The position numbers and the translations under genes are program-made. The notes below the pieces were generated by a model. It had not been told where the DNA came from and ran no database searches. It saw only the letters and a program-made list of their open reading frames with translations. A DNA stretch of 64,000 nucleotides from Mesorhizobium sp. M4B.F.Ca.ET.203.01.1.1 (lineage in GTDB: Bacteria; Pseudomonadota; Alphaproteobacteria; Rhizobiales; Rhizobiaceae), in contig NZ_SRUO01000014.1 of NCBI RefSeq assembly GCF_004791025.1, positions 62,001 to 126,000 on the forward strand. The letters run 5' to 3'. Shown in pieces: positions 46,796 to 56,070 of the stretch (positions are counted from its first letter, which is position 1; every line of letters starts with the position of its first letter).

Positions 46796-47434
46796 ATGAC
46801 CGGACCCAACCCCAACATCAAGCACCCGATCCCGATGCATCCGCGCGTCGGCTTCCTGAAAGGACTGGTCAGCGCGCCCAACATCGAGGTCGGCGACTTC
46901 ACCTACTATGATGATCCGGACGGACCGGACAAATTCGCCGAGCGCTGCGTGCTGCACCATTATCCGTTCATCGGCGACAAGCTGATCATCGGCAAGTTCT
47001 GCGCCATCGCCGAGGGCGCGCGCTTCATCATGAACGGCGCCAACCACGCAATGTCGGGCTTCTCGACCTATCCGTTCAACATCTTCGGCCATGGCTGGGA
47101 GGAAGGCTTCGACCCGAAGACATGGGCGAAGGAGATCCGCGGCGACACGGTGGTCGGCAACGATGTGTGGATCGGCATGGATGCGGTGATCATGCCCGGG
47201 GTGACAATCGGCCATGGCGCCATCGTCGCGGCGAAATCGGTTGTCACGCACGACGTGCCGGCCTATGCGATCGTTGCCGGCAACGCGGCCAAGGTGGTGA
47301 AGATGCGCTTCGACGACAAGACGATCCGGCGGTTGCTGATGGCAGGCTGGTGGAACTGGCCGGTGGACAAGATCGGCCGCAACCTCGACGCCATCAGGGG
47401 CGCCGACATTGCCCGCCTGGAGGCAGCCGTCTGA
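46796..47434 (+). CDS. CatB/Vat-type O-acetyltransferase (left-handed beta-helix)
   Basis: A 212-residue xenobiotic acetyltransferase-like protein with hexapeptide repeats (VGNDVWIGMDAVIMPGVTIGHGAIVAAKSVVTHDVPAYAIVAGNAAKVV) and the family motif MNGANHAMSGFSTYPFNIF carrying the catalytic His. Members acetylate chloramphenicol or streptogramins, but many chromosomal ones have unknown acceptors. ATG 46796 follows GGAG by 7 nt. The stop overlaps engB (TGATG). Confidence 0.87.
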   Translation: MTGPNPNIKHPIPMHPRVGFLKGLVSAPNIEVGDFTYYDDPDGPDKFAERCVLHHYPFIGDKLIIGKFCAIAEGARFIMNGANHAMSGFSTYPFNIFGHGWEEGFDPKTWAKEIRGDTVVGNDVWIGMDAVIMPGVTIGHGAIVAAKSVVTHDVPAYAIVAGNAAKVVKMRFDDKTIRRLLMAGWWNWPVDKIGRNLDAIRGADIARLEAAV

Positions 47435-48084
47435 TGGACAAGACCGTGATCGGCACCGACCTGTTCACCCGCGGCTGGGTCTTCATCCGCGGCGTGCCGG
47501 CGATGAAGTTCCTGCCGCCGGAGGGTCCGCCGGAGATCGCCTTCGCCGGCCGTTCGAATGTCGGCAAGTCGTCGCTGATCAACGCGCTGGTCGGCCAGAA
47601 GGGGCTGGCGCGGACCTCGAACACGCCGGGGCGCACGCAGGAACTCAACTATTTCGTGCCCGACGGTTTTTCCGGCGAAGGCGCCGACCTGCCGCCGATG
47701 GCGCTGGTCGACATGCCCGGCTACGGCTATGCCAGCGCGCCGAAGGAAAAGGTCGACGACTGGACGAAGCTGGTCTTCGACTACCTCAAGGGCCGCGTCA
47801 CGCTGAAGCGCGTCTATGTGCTGATCGACGCCCGCCACGGCATCAAGGCCAAGGACGATGAGGTGCTGTCGCTGCTCGACAAGGCGGCAGTCTCCTACCA
47901 GATCGTGCTGACCAAGACCGACAAGATCAAGGCAGCCGGCGTGCCGCGGCTGATCGAGGAGACGCTGGCCAAGATCAAGAAGCGGCCGGCCGCCTTCCCG
48001 TTCGTCCTGGCGACGTCGTCGGAAAAGAGCGACGGGCTGGAGGAACTGCGCGCCGCGATCGTGCTGGCCGCCAACGGCGGCTGA
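47434..48084 (+). CDS. engB: Ribosome biogenesis GTPase EngB (YsxC/YihA)
   Basis: A 216-residue small GTPase needed for late 50S assembly. G1 is GRSNVGKSS (39-47), G2 NTPGRTQ, G3 DMPGYGYA, G4 TKTD, and G5 around ATSSEKSDG. The ATG overlaps the stop of the acetyltransferase gene by one base (TGATG), so translation is coupled to an unrelated gene. Confidence 0.95.
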   Translation: MDKTVIGTDLFTRGWVFIRGVPAMKFLPPEGPPEIAFAGRSNVGKSSLINALVGQKGLARTSNTPGRTQELNYFVPDGFSGEGADLPPMALVDMPGYGYASAPKEKVDDWTKLVFDYLKGRVTLKRVYVLIDARHGIKAKDDEVLSLLDKAAVSYQIVLTKTDKIKAAGVPRLIEETLAKIKKRPAAFPFVLATSSEKSDGLEELRAAIVLAANGG

Positions 48085-48154
48085 CGCACCCGCCGCGAAG
48101 GCACGTCCGGTCAAGCAAGACCGGCGTATCGCCCGGCCCCATCCCCGATCCTCG

Positions 48155-50665
48155 TCAATCCGTTTCGTCGCGCTCCGGCGCGTGGTCCCGCCGGCCGGCC
48201 AGGATTTCACGCTTGCCGACGTGGTTGGGCGTGCCGACCAGGCCCTCCTTCTCCATGCGTTCGACCAGCGATGCGGCGCGATTGTAGCCGATGCCGAGGC
48301 GGCGCTGGATGTAGGAGGTCGAGCATTTCTTGTCGCGCTTGACCACTTTGATGGCTTCCTCGTAGAGGGCGTCGCCGTCCTCTTCGGCCATCGCGCCCTT
48401 GTCGAAGACGGGACCCGCGTCGGCCGCCTCTTCTTCCGCCTCCTCGTCGGCGGTGACCGTTTCGAGATATTCCGGACGCCCCTGCGCCTTCAGATGCGCC
48501 ACGACATGCTCGACCTCCAGGTCGGAGACGAAGGGTCCGTGCACGCGGACGATGCGACCGCCGCCGGCCATGTGCAGCATGTCGCCCTGGCCCAGCAACT
48601 GCTCGGCGCCCTGCTCGCCCAGGATGGTGCGGCTGTCGATCTTCGACGTCACCTGGAAGGAGATGCGGGTGGGGAAATTGGCCTTGATGGTGCCGGTGAT
48701 GACGTCGACCGAGGGGCGCTGCGTGGCCATGATCAAGTGGATGCCGGCGGCGCGCGCCATCTGCGCCAGCCGCTGGATGGCGCCCTCGATCTCCTTGCCG
48801 GCCACCATCATCAGATCGGCCATCTCGTCGACGATGATGACGATGTAGGGCATCGGCGCCAGGTCGATCTCCCGTTCCTCGAACAGCGGCTCGCCCGTGC
48901 CCTTCTCGAAGCCGACCTGCGCCTGCATGACAACGACCTCGCCGTTGTCGCGGGCGGTGGCGGCGCGCTGGTTGTAGCCGTCGATGTTGCGCACGCCGAG
49001 GCGCGCCATCTTGCGGTAGCGGTCCTCCATCTCGCGCACTGCCCATTTCAGCGCCGTGACGGCCTTCTTGGAATCGGTGACGACGGGCGTGAGCAGATGC
49101 GGGATGCCGTCATAGACGGACAGTTCCAGCATTTTTGGGTCGACCATGATGAGGCGGCATTCCTCCGGCTTCATCCGGTAGAGCAGCGACAGGATCATGG
49201 TGTTGATGGCGACCGATTTGCCGGAGCCGGTGGTGCCCGCGACCAAGAGATGCGGCATCTTGGCCAGGTCTGCGATGACCGGCTCGCCGCCGATCGTCTT
49301 GCCGAGGCCCAGCGCCAGTTTGCAGGACGTGTTGCGGAAGCCGGCCGATTCGATCAACTCGCGGAAATAGACCGTCTCGCGCGTCTCGTTGGGCAGTTCG
49401 ATGCCGATGACGTTGCGGCCGGGCACGACGGCGACGCGCGCCGAGATCGCCGACATGGAGCGGGCGATGTCATCGGCCAGGCCGATGACGCGGCTGGATT
49501 TCACGCCAGGCGCCGGCTCGAACTCGTAGAGCGTGACGACCGGACCAGGCCGGACATGGATGATCTCGCCCTTGACGCCGAAATCCTCCAGCACGCTTTC
49601 GAGCAGGTCGGCGTTCTGTTCCATCCGCTCCTGCGACATGTAGAAGCCCTGGCCCTCCGGCGGCATTTGCAGCAGGTCCTCGGACGGAAGCTCGTAGCCG
49701 GACGGGGCGGCCGACGGCACCACCTTGCCGGCGGCGGGCAGAGACGGCGCGCGCTTCGCGGTCCTGGCACTCTTTGGAACGGAAATTGGCGCGGCGGGCT
49801 CCGCTGCGGGCGCGCGAGGTTCAATCTCCACCGAAGCAGGCCGTGCGGCAGGCGTGCCGGCCTGTGCAGGGCTTGCGGCCGGACCGTTCGAACGCCATTC
49901 GATGATGCGGTAGAACGAAACTGCCTCGCCCGGGGAGGCGGATCCGGACCGGATCGGTCGCGCCGGAGGATGCACCGGCGCGGAGGCGGGGGATGGCGAC
50001 GATTCGTTCAGGCGAGCCCGCGCCAGGCGCTCGGCGAGCAAGGGCATGCTGAATTCGAAAAACGCATCATCGGAAAGATAGGACCAGCGGAATTTCGGCG
50101 GCTGCGCCTTTTGCGCCGGAGTGGCGACCGCCCGCGGCGGAGCGGCGATGGCCTGAGGCGGCTTGGCGATGGCCTGCGGCGAGCTGCCGATGGCCTGCGG
50201 CGGCTTGGCCGGAGCAGTAGAGGGCGCAGCAAGGATTTCCCGGGCCGGCGCGACCGGCCGGGGGGCCGACGGCGCGGGGCGGACGGAATCGCCGCGGGAA
50301 GGCGTCGCCTTGGCCGGTGGTTCATCATCCGGCTGCGCCGTGGGCCGCTTGTCGGACTCCGGCGTGCGGGTGAAACGCACATTGGGCGCGAGGAAGAAAT
50401 ATTGCTGCCAGGTCGGGCGGCCGAACTCGCCGCCTTCAGTCGAATCCAACGAGGCGGCGGCGTCCGAATCGCCTTCATCGGCGGCTCGCAGCGTGACGAC
50501 CTGCCCGGTTTGCCGCTGCGGCGGCGCGGCCGCGCCATGGTGCCGGGCATCTTCCGGATGACTGCCATCGTTGTCGCCGTAGGGGGAACCGCCGGAAGGA
50601 TTGGCACGGGTAAAACGCATGGATGTCACACTCGAGATTCGTCGAACAAACGTGTCCCGAGACAT
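48155..50665 (-). CDS. ftsK: FtsK/SpoIIIE-family DNA translocase without membrane domain
   Basis: An 836-residue protein. The N-terminal third is a low-complexity Ala/Pro-rich region including PPQAIA-type tandem repeats (about 150-180), with no transmembrane segment. The motor domain (about 350-740) has Walker A TTGSGKS, Walker B IVIIVDEMADLMM and QRPSVDVITGTIKANFPTRISF; a C-terminal gamma winged helix (RRLGIGYNRAASLVERME) fits KOPS reading. It moves DNA for dimer resolution at the terminus. Rhizobia have two FtsK homologues; the membrane-anchored one is not here. ATG 50665 or ATG 50620; neither has a strong ribosome-binding site. Confidence 0.9.
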   Translation of the reverse strand: MSRDTFVRRISSVTSMRFTRANPSGGSPYGDNDGSHPEDARHHGAAAPPQRQTGQVVTLRAADEGDSDAAASLDSTEGGEFGRPTWQQYFFLAPNVRFTRTPESDKRPTAQPDDEPPAKATPSRGDSVRPAPSAPRPVAPAREILAAPSTAPAKPPQAIGSSPQAIAKPPQAIAAPPRAVATPAQKAQPPKFRWSYLSDDAFFEFSMPLLAERLARARLNESSPSPASAPVHPPARPIRSGSASPGEAVSFYRIIEWRSNGPAASPAQAGTPAARPASVEIEPRAPAAEPAAPISVPKSARTAKRAPSLPAAGKVVPSAAPSGYELPSEDLLQMPPEGQGFYMSQERMEQNADLLESVLEDFGVKGEIIHVRPGPVVTLYEFEPAPGVKSSRVIGLADDIARSMSAISARVAVVPGRNVIGIELPNETRETVYFRELIESAGFRNTSCKLALGLGKTIGGEPVIADLAKMPHLLVAGTTGSGKSVAINTMILSLLYRMKPEECRLIMVDPKMLELSVYDGIPHLLTPVVTDSKKAVTALKWAVREMEDRYRKMARLGVRNIDGYNQRAATARDNGEVVVMQAQVGFEKGTGEPLFEEREIDLAPMPYIVIIVDEMADLMMVAGKEIEGAIQRLAQMARAAGIHLIMATQRPSVDVITGTIKANFPTRISFQVTSKIDSRTILGEQGAEQLLGQGDMLHMAGGGRIVRVHGPFVSDLEVEHVVAHLKAQGRPEYLETVTADEEAEEEAADAGPVFDKGAMAEEDGDALYEEAIKVVKRDKKCSTSYIQRRLGIGYNRAASLVERMEKEGLVGTPNHVGKREILAGRRDHAPERDETD

Positions 50666-50829
50666 AGGAACCGATGGTTAACAAGCTCTTCCGGCGAGCT
50701 CCGATCGACAGTCGATTTAGGCGGGAGCACGGACCTGCCCGGCGGACATCGAGGCCCGTTACGACGCTGTCTGCGTCGCGTCGTCAAGGCACGTCGATCC
50801 TTCGCAACCGCTCCGCGCGCTTCAGGTTT

Positions 50830-51543
50830 TCATGCCGACTGCGCCTGCTCCTCGGCCGCGAGCTTCTCGGTCCCGTAGGCCTTCAGGAACATGCCGACGC
50901 CCGACCTGACGACATGGTCGATCTCCTCCTGGCTGGGGGCCTTGGTGCGGTAGGAGAATATGCACTGCCGGAAAATACCGGCCAGGCAGAGTTCGGTGAA
51001 CTGATAGGCAGCAAGATCGACATCGTCGATCTTGAGCAGGCCGCGCTCGATGGCGGCATTGAGGAAGGCCATGACCTTGTCATGGCCGCGTTTCGGGCCG
51101 CGCTCGTAAAACCGGGCGCCCATGTCGGGTATCCTGTCCGCCGCGCCGATCACCGTGCGCTGCGCCTGGATGACCTTGGCCGAGGTGATCTTCAGAGACA
51201 GCACCTTGCCGAACTTGACCAGTGTCTCGCGCAGATCGCCGGCGCGATCGAGCATCTCGTACATGTTCTTGAAGATGGTGCCGCGCTCTTCCTCGATCAG
51301 CGCCTCGAACAACTCTTCCTTGTTGGCGAAGTAGACATAGATGGTGCCCTTGGAGACGCCGGCCTCGCGGGTGATGTCGTTCATCGACGCGGCCTCGAAG
51401 CCCTTGTCGATGAAGACACGGCGCGCGCCCTCGATGATCTGGCTGCGCTTGACCGGATCCTGCCCGGCCGCCGGGCGGCCGCGACGCAGGCTGTCCAGCA
51501 CGTCGCACTGGTCGTTGCCGGGGTCCGACACTGTTTCGCCCAT
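50830..51543 (-). CDS. TetR-family repressor of the adjacent EmrAB pump
   Basis: A 237-residue TetR regulator. The helix-turn-helix is ASMNDITREAGVSKGTIYVYFANKEELFEAL (about residues 55-85); the rest is the helical ligand domain. ATG 51543 follows GAGGTG. It is divergent from emrA, and the 143-nt gap has two copies of the same inverted repeat, GAACC-N4-GGTTC, consistent with one repressor binding both promoters. Confidence 0.9.
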   Translation of the reverse strand: MGETVSDPGNDQCDVLDSLRRGRPAAGQDPVKRSQIIEGARRVFIDKGFEAASMNDITREAGVSKGTIYVYFANKEELFEALIEEERGTIFKNMYEMLDRAGDLRETLVKFGKVLSLKITSAKVIQAQRTVIGAADRIPDMGARFYERGPKRGHDKVMAFLNAAIERGLLKIDDVDLAAYQFTELCLAGIFRQCIFSYRTKAPSQEEIDHVVRSGVGMFLKAYGTEKLAAEEQAQSA

Positions 51544-51567
51544 AAAAGTCACACCTCGCAAAATAAT

Positions 51568-51585
51568 TCGAACCAACCGGTTCGA
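51568..51585. promoter_or_regulatory. TetR operator 1
   Basis: TCGAACC-AACC-GGTTCGA, perfect 7-bp arms with a 4-nt centre, on the tetR side of the divergent region. Confidence 0.75.
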
Positions 51586-51631
51586 TTGCCTCTTGATATG
51601 GGCCTGTTTTAGCGCTAAGTCAATCTCCAGA

Positions 51632-51655
51632 TCGAACCGAACGGTTCAGTATAAC
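51632..51655. promoter_or_regulatory. TetR operator 2 and emrA -10 element
   Basis: TCGAACC-GAAC-GGTTCAG (51632-51649), with GAACC/GGTTC arms, is followed directly by TATAAC (51650-51655), a candidate -10 box for emrA. The operator would lie in the promoter spacer. Its centre is 64 bp from operator 1. Confidence 0.65.
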
Positions 51656-51686
51656 AGAATTTCATATAAACCTGCTGAGAGATATC

Positions 51687-52871
51687 ATGTCCTCGAACGC
51701 GCCCGCCACCGCCGAAGTCCGCACGTTTCCCAACGCCAAGGTCCAACCATCGACCGAAGCGCCGGAAGCGCTTCCGCAGCCCGCCACCGTGACCCCTGCC
51801 GAGGCGCCCGCCAAGAAGAAGCGTTCGGTGCGCTCGCTGCTTCTGCCCATCATCGGGCTTGGGCTGCTCGGCGCCGCTGGCTGGTACGGCTACGACTACT
51901 GGACCGACGGCCGCTTCATGATCTCAACCGACGACGCCTATGTCCAGGCCGACATGTCGTTCGTGTCGCCGAAGATTTCCGGCTATGTCGACAAGGTCCT
52001 GGTGAGCGAGAACCAGCAGGTCAAGGCCGGCGACCCGCTGCTGACCATCGACGACGGCGACTACAAGATAGCCGTTGCCCAGGCCGAGGCGCAGATCGCC
52101 ACGTTGGCGAAGACGCTCGACCGCATCGACGCGCAGACCAAGGCCGCCCAAGCGTCGCTGCAGCAGGCGCAGGCGTCGAAGGTGGCCGACCAGGCCGCGG
52201 CCGACAATGCGGCGCGCGCCCAGGACCGCGCGGCGCAGTTGCTCAAGACCCATGTCGGCACGCAGGCGCAGCTCGACGACGCGCAAACCGCGCTCGACCA
52301 GGCCAAGGCGGCGCTTGTCGGCGCCGACGCGCAGATCGCCGCCGCGCAGGCCAATATCGGTGTGCTCGAAGCGCAGCGCGCGGAGTCCGCAAGCACGCTG
52401 GCCTCGCTGCAGCTCGGCCGCGACAAGGCGGCGCGCGATCTGTCCTTCACCGTCCTCAAGGCGCCCTATGACGGCGTCGTCGGCAACCGCTCGGTCGAGC
52501 AGGGCGACCTCGTCAGCCCCGGCCAGAAGCTCGCCGTCGTCGTGCCGATGGACAAGCTCTACATCGTCGGCAACTTCAAGGAGACGCAGCTCGGCCATCT
52601 GGTGGCCGGCGAGAAGGTCCGCATCACGGTCGATGCGATCGACGGCCAGAGCTTCGAAGGCACGGTGTCGTCGCTGGCGCCGGCTTCGGGTGCGGTGTTC
52701 TCGCTGCTGCCGCCGGAAAACGCCACCGGCAACTTCACCATGGTGGTGCAGCGCGTTCCGGTCCGCATCGACGTGCCGGCCGACGTTCTGAAGACCGGCA
52801 AGCTGCGCGCCGGCCTGAGCGTCATCGTCGCCGCAGACAGCCGCACCGCGCCGGCCGCGACTGCCAACTAG
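51687..52871 (+). CDS. emrA: EmrA/HlyD-family membrane fusion protein
   Basis: A 394-residue periplasmic adaptor: cytosolic N-terminus, one TM helix (about 50-68), barrel-sandwich hybrid domain (ISTDDAYVQADMSFVSPKISGYVDKVLVSENQQVKAGDPLLTID), a long alpha-helical hairpin rich in Ala/Gln (about 125-250), and the second lipoyl and beta-barrel halves. It links the MFS pump encoded next to an outer-membrane channel. It is the first gene of the TetR-controlled pair. Confidence 0.9.
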   Translation: MSSNAPATAEVRTFPNAKVQPSTEAPEALPQPATVTPAEAPAKKKRSVRSLLLPIIGLGLLGAAGWYGYDYWTDGRFMISTDDAYVQADMSFVSPKISGYVDKVLVSENQQVKAGDPLLTIDDGDYKIAVAQAEAQIATLAKTLDRIDAQTKAAQASLQQAQASKVADQAAADNAARAQDRAAQLLKTHVGTQAQLDDAQTALDQAKAALVGADAQIAAAQANIGVLEAQRAESASTLASLQLGRDKAARDLSFTVLKAPYDGVVGNRSVEQGDLVSPGQKLAVVVPMDKLYIVGNFKETQLGHLVAGEKVRITVDAIDGQSFEGTVSSLAPASGAVFSLLPPENATGNFTMVVQRVPVRIDVPADVLKTGKLRAGLSVIVAADSRTAPAATAN

Positions 52872-52938
52872 GCACTTTTGGGGGGCGGCCCGGCGGCTTG
52901 TCGAGCGCCGGGCCGCCCAGCCAGCCCAAGTATTTGTT

Positions 52939-52988
52939 TTGACGCAATTCCGGACGGAAAGCCCCGCGCGCCTTTCCTGGAATTGCCG
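52939..52988 (+). repeat. Interspersed ~49-nt hairpin repeat, copy 3 (before emrB)
   Basis: Starts TTGACGCAATTCC and ends TGGAATTGCC. The inner stem is GGAAAG/CTTTCC instead of GGAAAA/TTTTCC: both sides changed, preserving pairing. It ends 16 nt before emrB. Confidence 0.85.
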
Positions 52989-53003
52989 CAGGGAGGCCAT
53001 GAC

Positions 53004-54611
53004 ATGGCAACCGCAACCGTCACCGCAGGATCGATACCGGCACGGCCGGCGGCACCCGCCCTACCGGCCGACCATATGCCGGTTCGCCGCGTCATCGCCT
53101 TCCTGGCGATGGTGTTCGGCATGTTCATGGCGATCCTGGACATCCAGATCGTCTCGGCCTCGCTGGCCGAGATCCAGGCGGGCTTGAGCGCCAGCTCGGA
53201 CGAGATCCCGTGGGTGCAGACGGCCTATCTGATCGCCGAGGTGGTGATGATCCCGCTGTCAGGCTTCCTCAGCCGGATGCTGTCGACGCGGGTCCTGTTC
53301 ACAATCGCTGCCGCCGGCTTCACCGCGGCCAGCGCGCTGGCCGCGACCGCCACCAACATCGACCAGATGATCGTCTACCGCGCCATCCAGGGCTTCATCG
53401 GCGGCGGCATGATCCCCAGCGTCTTCGCTGCCGCCTTCACCATCTTCCCGCCGTCGCGCCGCGCCGTCGTCTCGCCGATGATCGGCCTGGTGGCGACGCT
53501 GGCGCCGACGATCGGCCCGACGGTCGGCGGCTATATCAGCCACGCCATGTCCTGGCACTGGCTGTTCCTGATCAATGTCGTGCCCGGCATTTTGGTGGCG
53601 ACGGCGGCCTGGACGCTGATCGATTTCGACAAGCCCAACCTCAAGCTGTTCTCGAAGTTCGACTGGTGGGGCCTCGCCGGCATGGCCGCCTTCCTCGGCT
53701 GCATGGAATATGTGCTGGAGGAAGGCCCCAACAACGACTGGCTGCAGGACCAGGCGGTGTTCATCTGCGCCGCCGTCATGACCATCGGCGCAGTGCTGTT
53801 CTTCTGGCGCGCCTTCACCGCCGAGGAGCCGATCGTCGACCTGCGCGCCTTCACCAACGTCAACTTCGCCTTCGGCTCGCTGTTCTCCTTCGTCGTCGGC
53901 ATCGGCCTCTACGGGCTGACCTATCTCTATCCGGTGTTCCTCGGCCGTATCCGCGGCTACGATTCGATGATGATCGGCGAAGCGCTGTTCGTCAGCGGCC
54001 TGGCGATGTTCTTCACAGCGCCCGTTGCCGGCATCCTGTCGAACAAGATCGATCTCAGGCTGATGATGATGATCGGCTTCTTCGGCTTCGCCACCGGCAC
54101 CTGGTGGATGACGCATCTGACCGCCGACTGGGATTTCTACGAGCTGCTCATCCCGCAGATCCTGCGCGGCTGCTCGATGATGCTGTGCATGGTGCCGATC
54201 AACAACATCGCGCTCGGCACGCTGCCGCCGGAGCGGCTGAAGAATGCGTCTGGCCTGTTCAACCTGACCCGCAACCTCGGCGGCGCCGTCGGCCTTGCCG
54301 TCATCAACACGGTGCTGATCGACCGCAACGCCTTCCACTACGCCAGGCTCGCCGAGCATGTTCAGTGGGGCAGCGCCGAAGCGCAGCAGAAGCTGCAGAA
54401 CATGACCATGAACTTCGAGCAGACCGCCGGTCTCGACGCCACCAAGGCGGCGATCTCCAAGCTGTCCGGCATGGTCCAGCAGCAGGCATCGCTGCTGTCC
54501 TTCATGGACGTGTTCTACATGCTGACGGTGCTGTTCGCCACGCTCGGCCTGTTCGTCCTGTTCATCCGCAAGCCGGCCGACCAGGCCGGCGGTGGTGGCG
54601 GAGGCCATTGA
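53004..54611 (+). CDS. emrB: EmrB-type MFS multidrug transporter (DHA2 family)
   Basis: A 535-residue, 14-TM drug/H+ antiporter. The motif A/C region appears as AILDIQIVSASLAEIQAGLSAS and GGGMIPSVFAAAFTIFP; motif C is near LVATLAPTIGPTVGGYIS. It works with the upstream EmrA adaptor to export hydrophobic compounds. ATG 53004 follows GGGAGG by 7 nt. The 132-nt emrA-emrB gap is longer than usual and is occupied by the hairpin repeat. Confidence 0.92.
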   Translation: MATATVTAGSIPARPAAPALPADHMPVRRVIAFLAMVFGMFMAILDIQIVSASLAEIQAGLSASSDEIPWVQTAYLIAEVVMIPLSGFLSRMLSTRVLFTIAAAGFTAASALAATATNIDQMIVYRAIQGFIGGGMIPSVFAAAFTIFPPSRRAVVSPMIGLVATLAPTIGPTVGGYISHAMSWHWLFLINVVPGILVATAAWTLIDFDKPNLKLFSKFDWWGLAGMAAFLGCMEYVLEEGPNNDWLQDQAVFICAAVMTIGAVLFFWRAFTAEEPIVDLRAFTNVNFAFGSLFSFVVGIGLYGLTYLYPVFLGRIRGYDSMMIGEALFVSGLAMFFTAPVAGILSNKIDLRLMMMIGFFGFATGTWWMTHLTADWDFYELLIPQILRGCSMMLCMVPINNIALGTLPPERLKNASGLFNLTRNLGGAVGLAVINTVLIDRNAFHYARLAEHVQWGSAEAQQKLQNMTMNFEQTAGLDATKAAISKLSGMVQQQASLLSFMDVFYMLTVLFATLGLFVLFIRKPADQAGGGGGGH

Positions 54612-54644
54612 GGCGCGCCGGAACCCCCGCCTGGCGCCCCTCGT

Positions 54645-54683
54645 GCATGACCCCGGAAATCGGCGACGATTCCGGGGTCATGC
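54645..54683. repeat. Perfect palindrome after emrB
   Basis: GCATGACCCCGGA/TCCGGGGTCATGC, 13-bp arms and a 13-nt loop, followed by TTT. It shares its CATGACCCCG core with the palindrome at 13975-14021 and may also end emrB transcription. Confidence 0.7.
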
Positions 54684-54788
54684 TTTAACTCCACCCGTTT
54701 GGCGGCGACGGCGTCGGTGGCGATCGTGCCCTGGATGAGTGCCACCTGACCTGGTTTCGGCTGAAGTGGTTTCAGCTAGAGTTCCGGC

Positions 54789-56070
54789 ATGAACATCCTG
54801 ATTCTCGGTGCGACCGGCTTCATCGGGTCCGCCGTCACAAGAAGACTTGCGGAGGAAGGCCACCAGGTCACTGGGCTTGGACGCGAGCCGGCGCGCGCGG
54901 CGCTGAAGATGCCGCAGGTGCGCTGGCTGAAGGCCGACCTCGCCGGCATGACGCGGAGTGTGGACTGGCAGACCGCACTGGATGGCCAGCAGGCGGTGGT
55001 CAATTGCGCCGGCGCGCTGCAGGACGGGCTCGCCGATGACCTGACGGCCACCCAGGAAAAGGCGATGCTCGCTCTCTATGAGGCTGCGCGCGACCGGGAA
55101 TTGCTGATCGTCCAGATCTCGGCGGACACAGGGGGAACCGGCCGCGACCTGCCCTTTCTCGACACCAAGAGGCGGGCCGACGGGGCGCTCGCGGCAAGCG
55201 GCGTGCGCTATGTCATCCTGCGGCCGGCGCTGGTGCTCGGCCGCAATGCGCATGGCGGCTCCGCCTTGTTGAGGGCGCTGGCGGCCTTCCCGTTGGCGAT
55301 CCCTCTGGCTTACGCCGACAGCCAGGTCACGGCGGTCGCGCTCGACGATGTCGCCGGCGCGGTCAGCGCCGCGATCGGCGGCGTCTTGCCCTCCGGCTCG
55401 GACCTCTCGCTCGGCGGCGATGAAGGCCTGACGCTGAAGGACCTAGTCCTTTTGCATCGCAACTGGCTCGGCCTGCCCCCGGCCCCCTGTGATTGCCGTT
55501 CCGCCGATGGCCGCACGGCCGGTGACGTGGCTGGCCGATCTCGCCGGCCGGCTCGGCTGGCGCTCGCCGCTCCGCTCGACCGCACTTGCGGTCATGGCGG
55601 GCGGTGTCGAGGTCCGGCGGCAGCCAGGCACAGGCCGGCGCCTTTCGTCGGCGGCCGAGACGCTCGCCGCCGCTCCTCCGGGCGTGCAGGATCTATGGTT
55701 CGCCCGCCTCTATCTGTTGAAGGCGCCGATCATCGTGACGCTGGCGCTGTTCTGGCTCATTTCCGGCCTCGCGCCGTTCCTGGCATTCGAGGCGGCGCGC
55801 AGCCATTTCGCGAGCTTCCTGCCTGGCCGCGCCGCGAGCGCGATGGTGGCGGTGACATGTCTTGCCGATGTCGCGTTGGGGCTTGCGGTGCTCTTCCGGC
55901 CCTGGGCGCGGCGCGCTCTGATCGGCATGCTTGTGCTGACGCTCGCCTACCTGCTTGCCGCGACATTCGCGGAGCCGGCGCTCTGGCTCGATCCGCTCGG
56001 CCCCCTGGTCAAAGTGGTGCCGTCGATCCTGCTGGCGCTCACGGCCCTTGCCATTCTGGACGAACGCTGA
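54789..56070 (+). pseudogene. Frameshifted SDR (NAD(P)-binding) plus DoxX-like fusion
   Basis: Frame 1 encodes an NAD(P)H-binding SDR/epimerase domain from the ATG at 54789 (NILILGATGFIGSAVTRRLAEEG, then FLDTKRRADGALAASG). Near 55477-55490, in a C-rich run, homology switches to the +1 frame, which continues as VIAVPPMAARPVTWLADLAGRL and a four-helix DoxX-like domain (about 55680-56067). The intact product would be about 426 residues. The downstream gene start overlaps the stop of the second frame (TGATG), which shows the second frame is the evolved one. Either a real inactivating indel or a sequencing error; programmed frameshifting is less likely. Confidence 0.8.

Noticed and set aside
55470..55495. 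Programmed ribosomal frameshift in the SDR-DoxX gene
   Set aside because: No slippery heptamer plus stimulatory structure was evident; an indel in a C-rich run is simpler.
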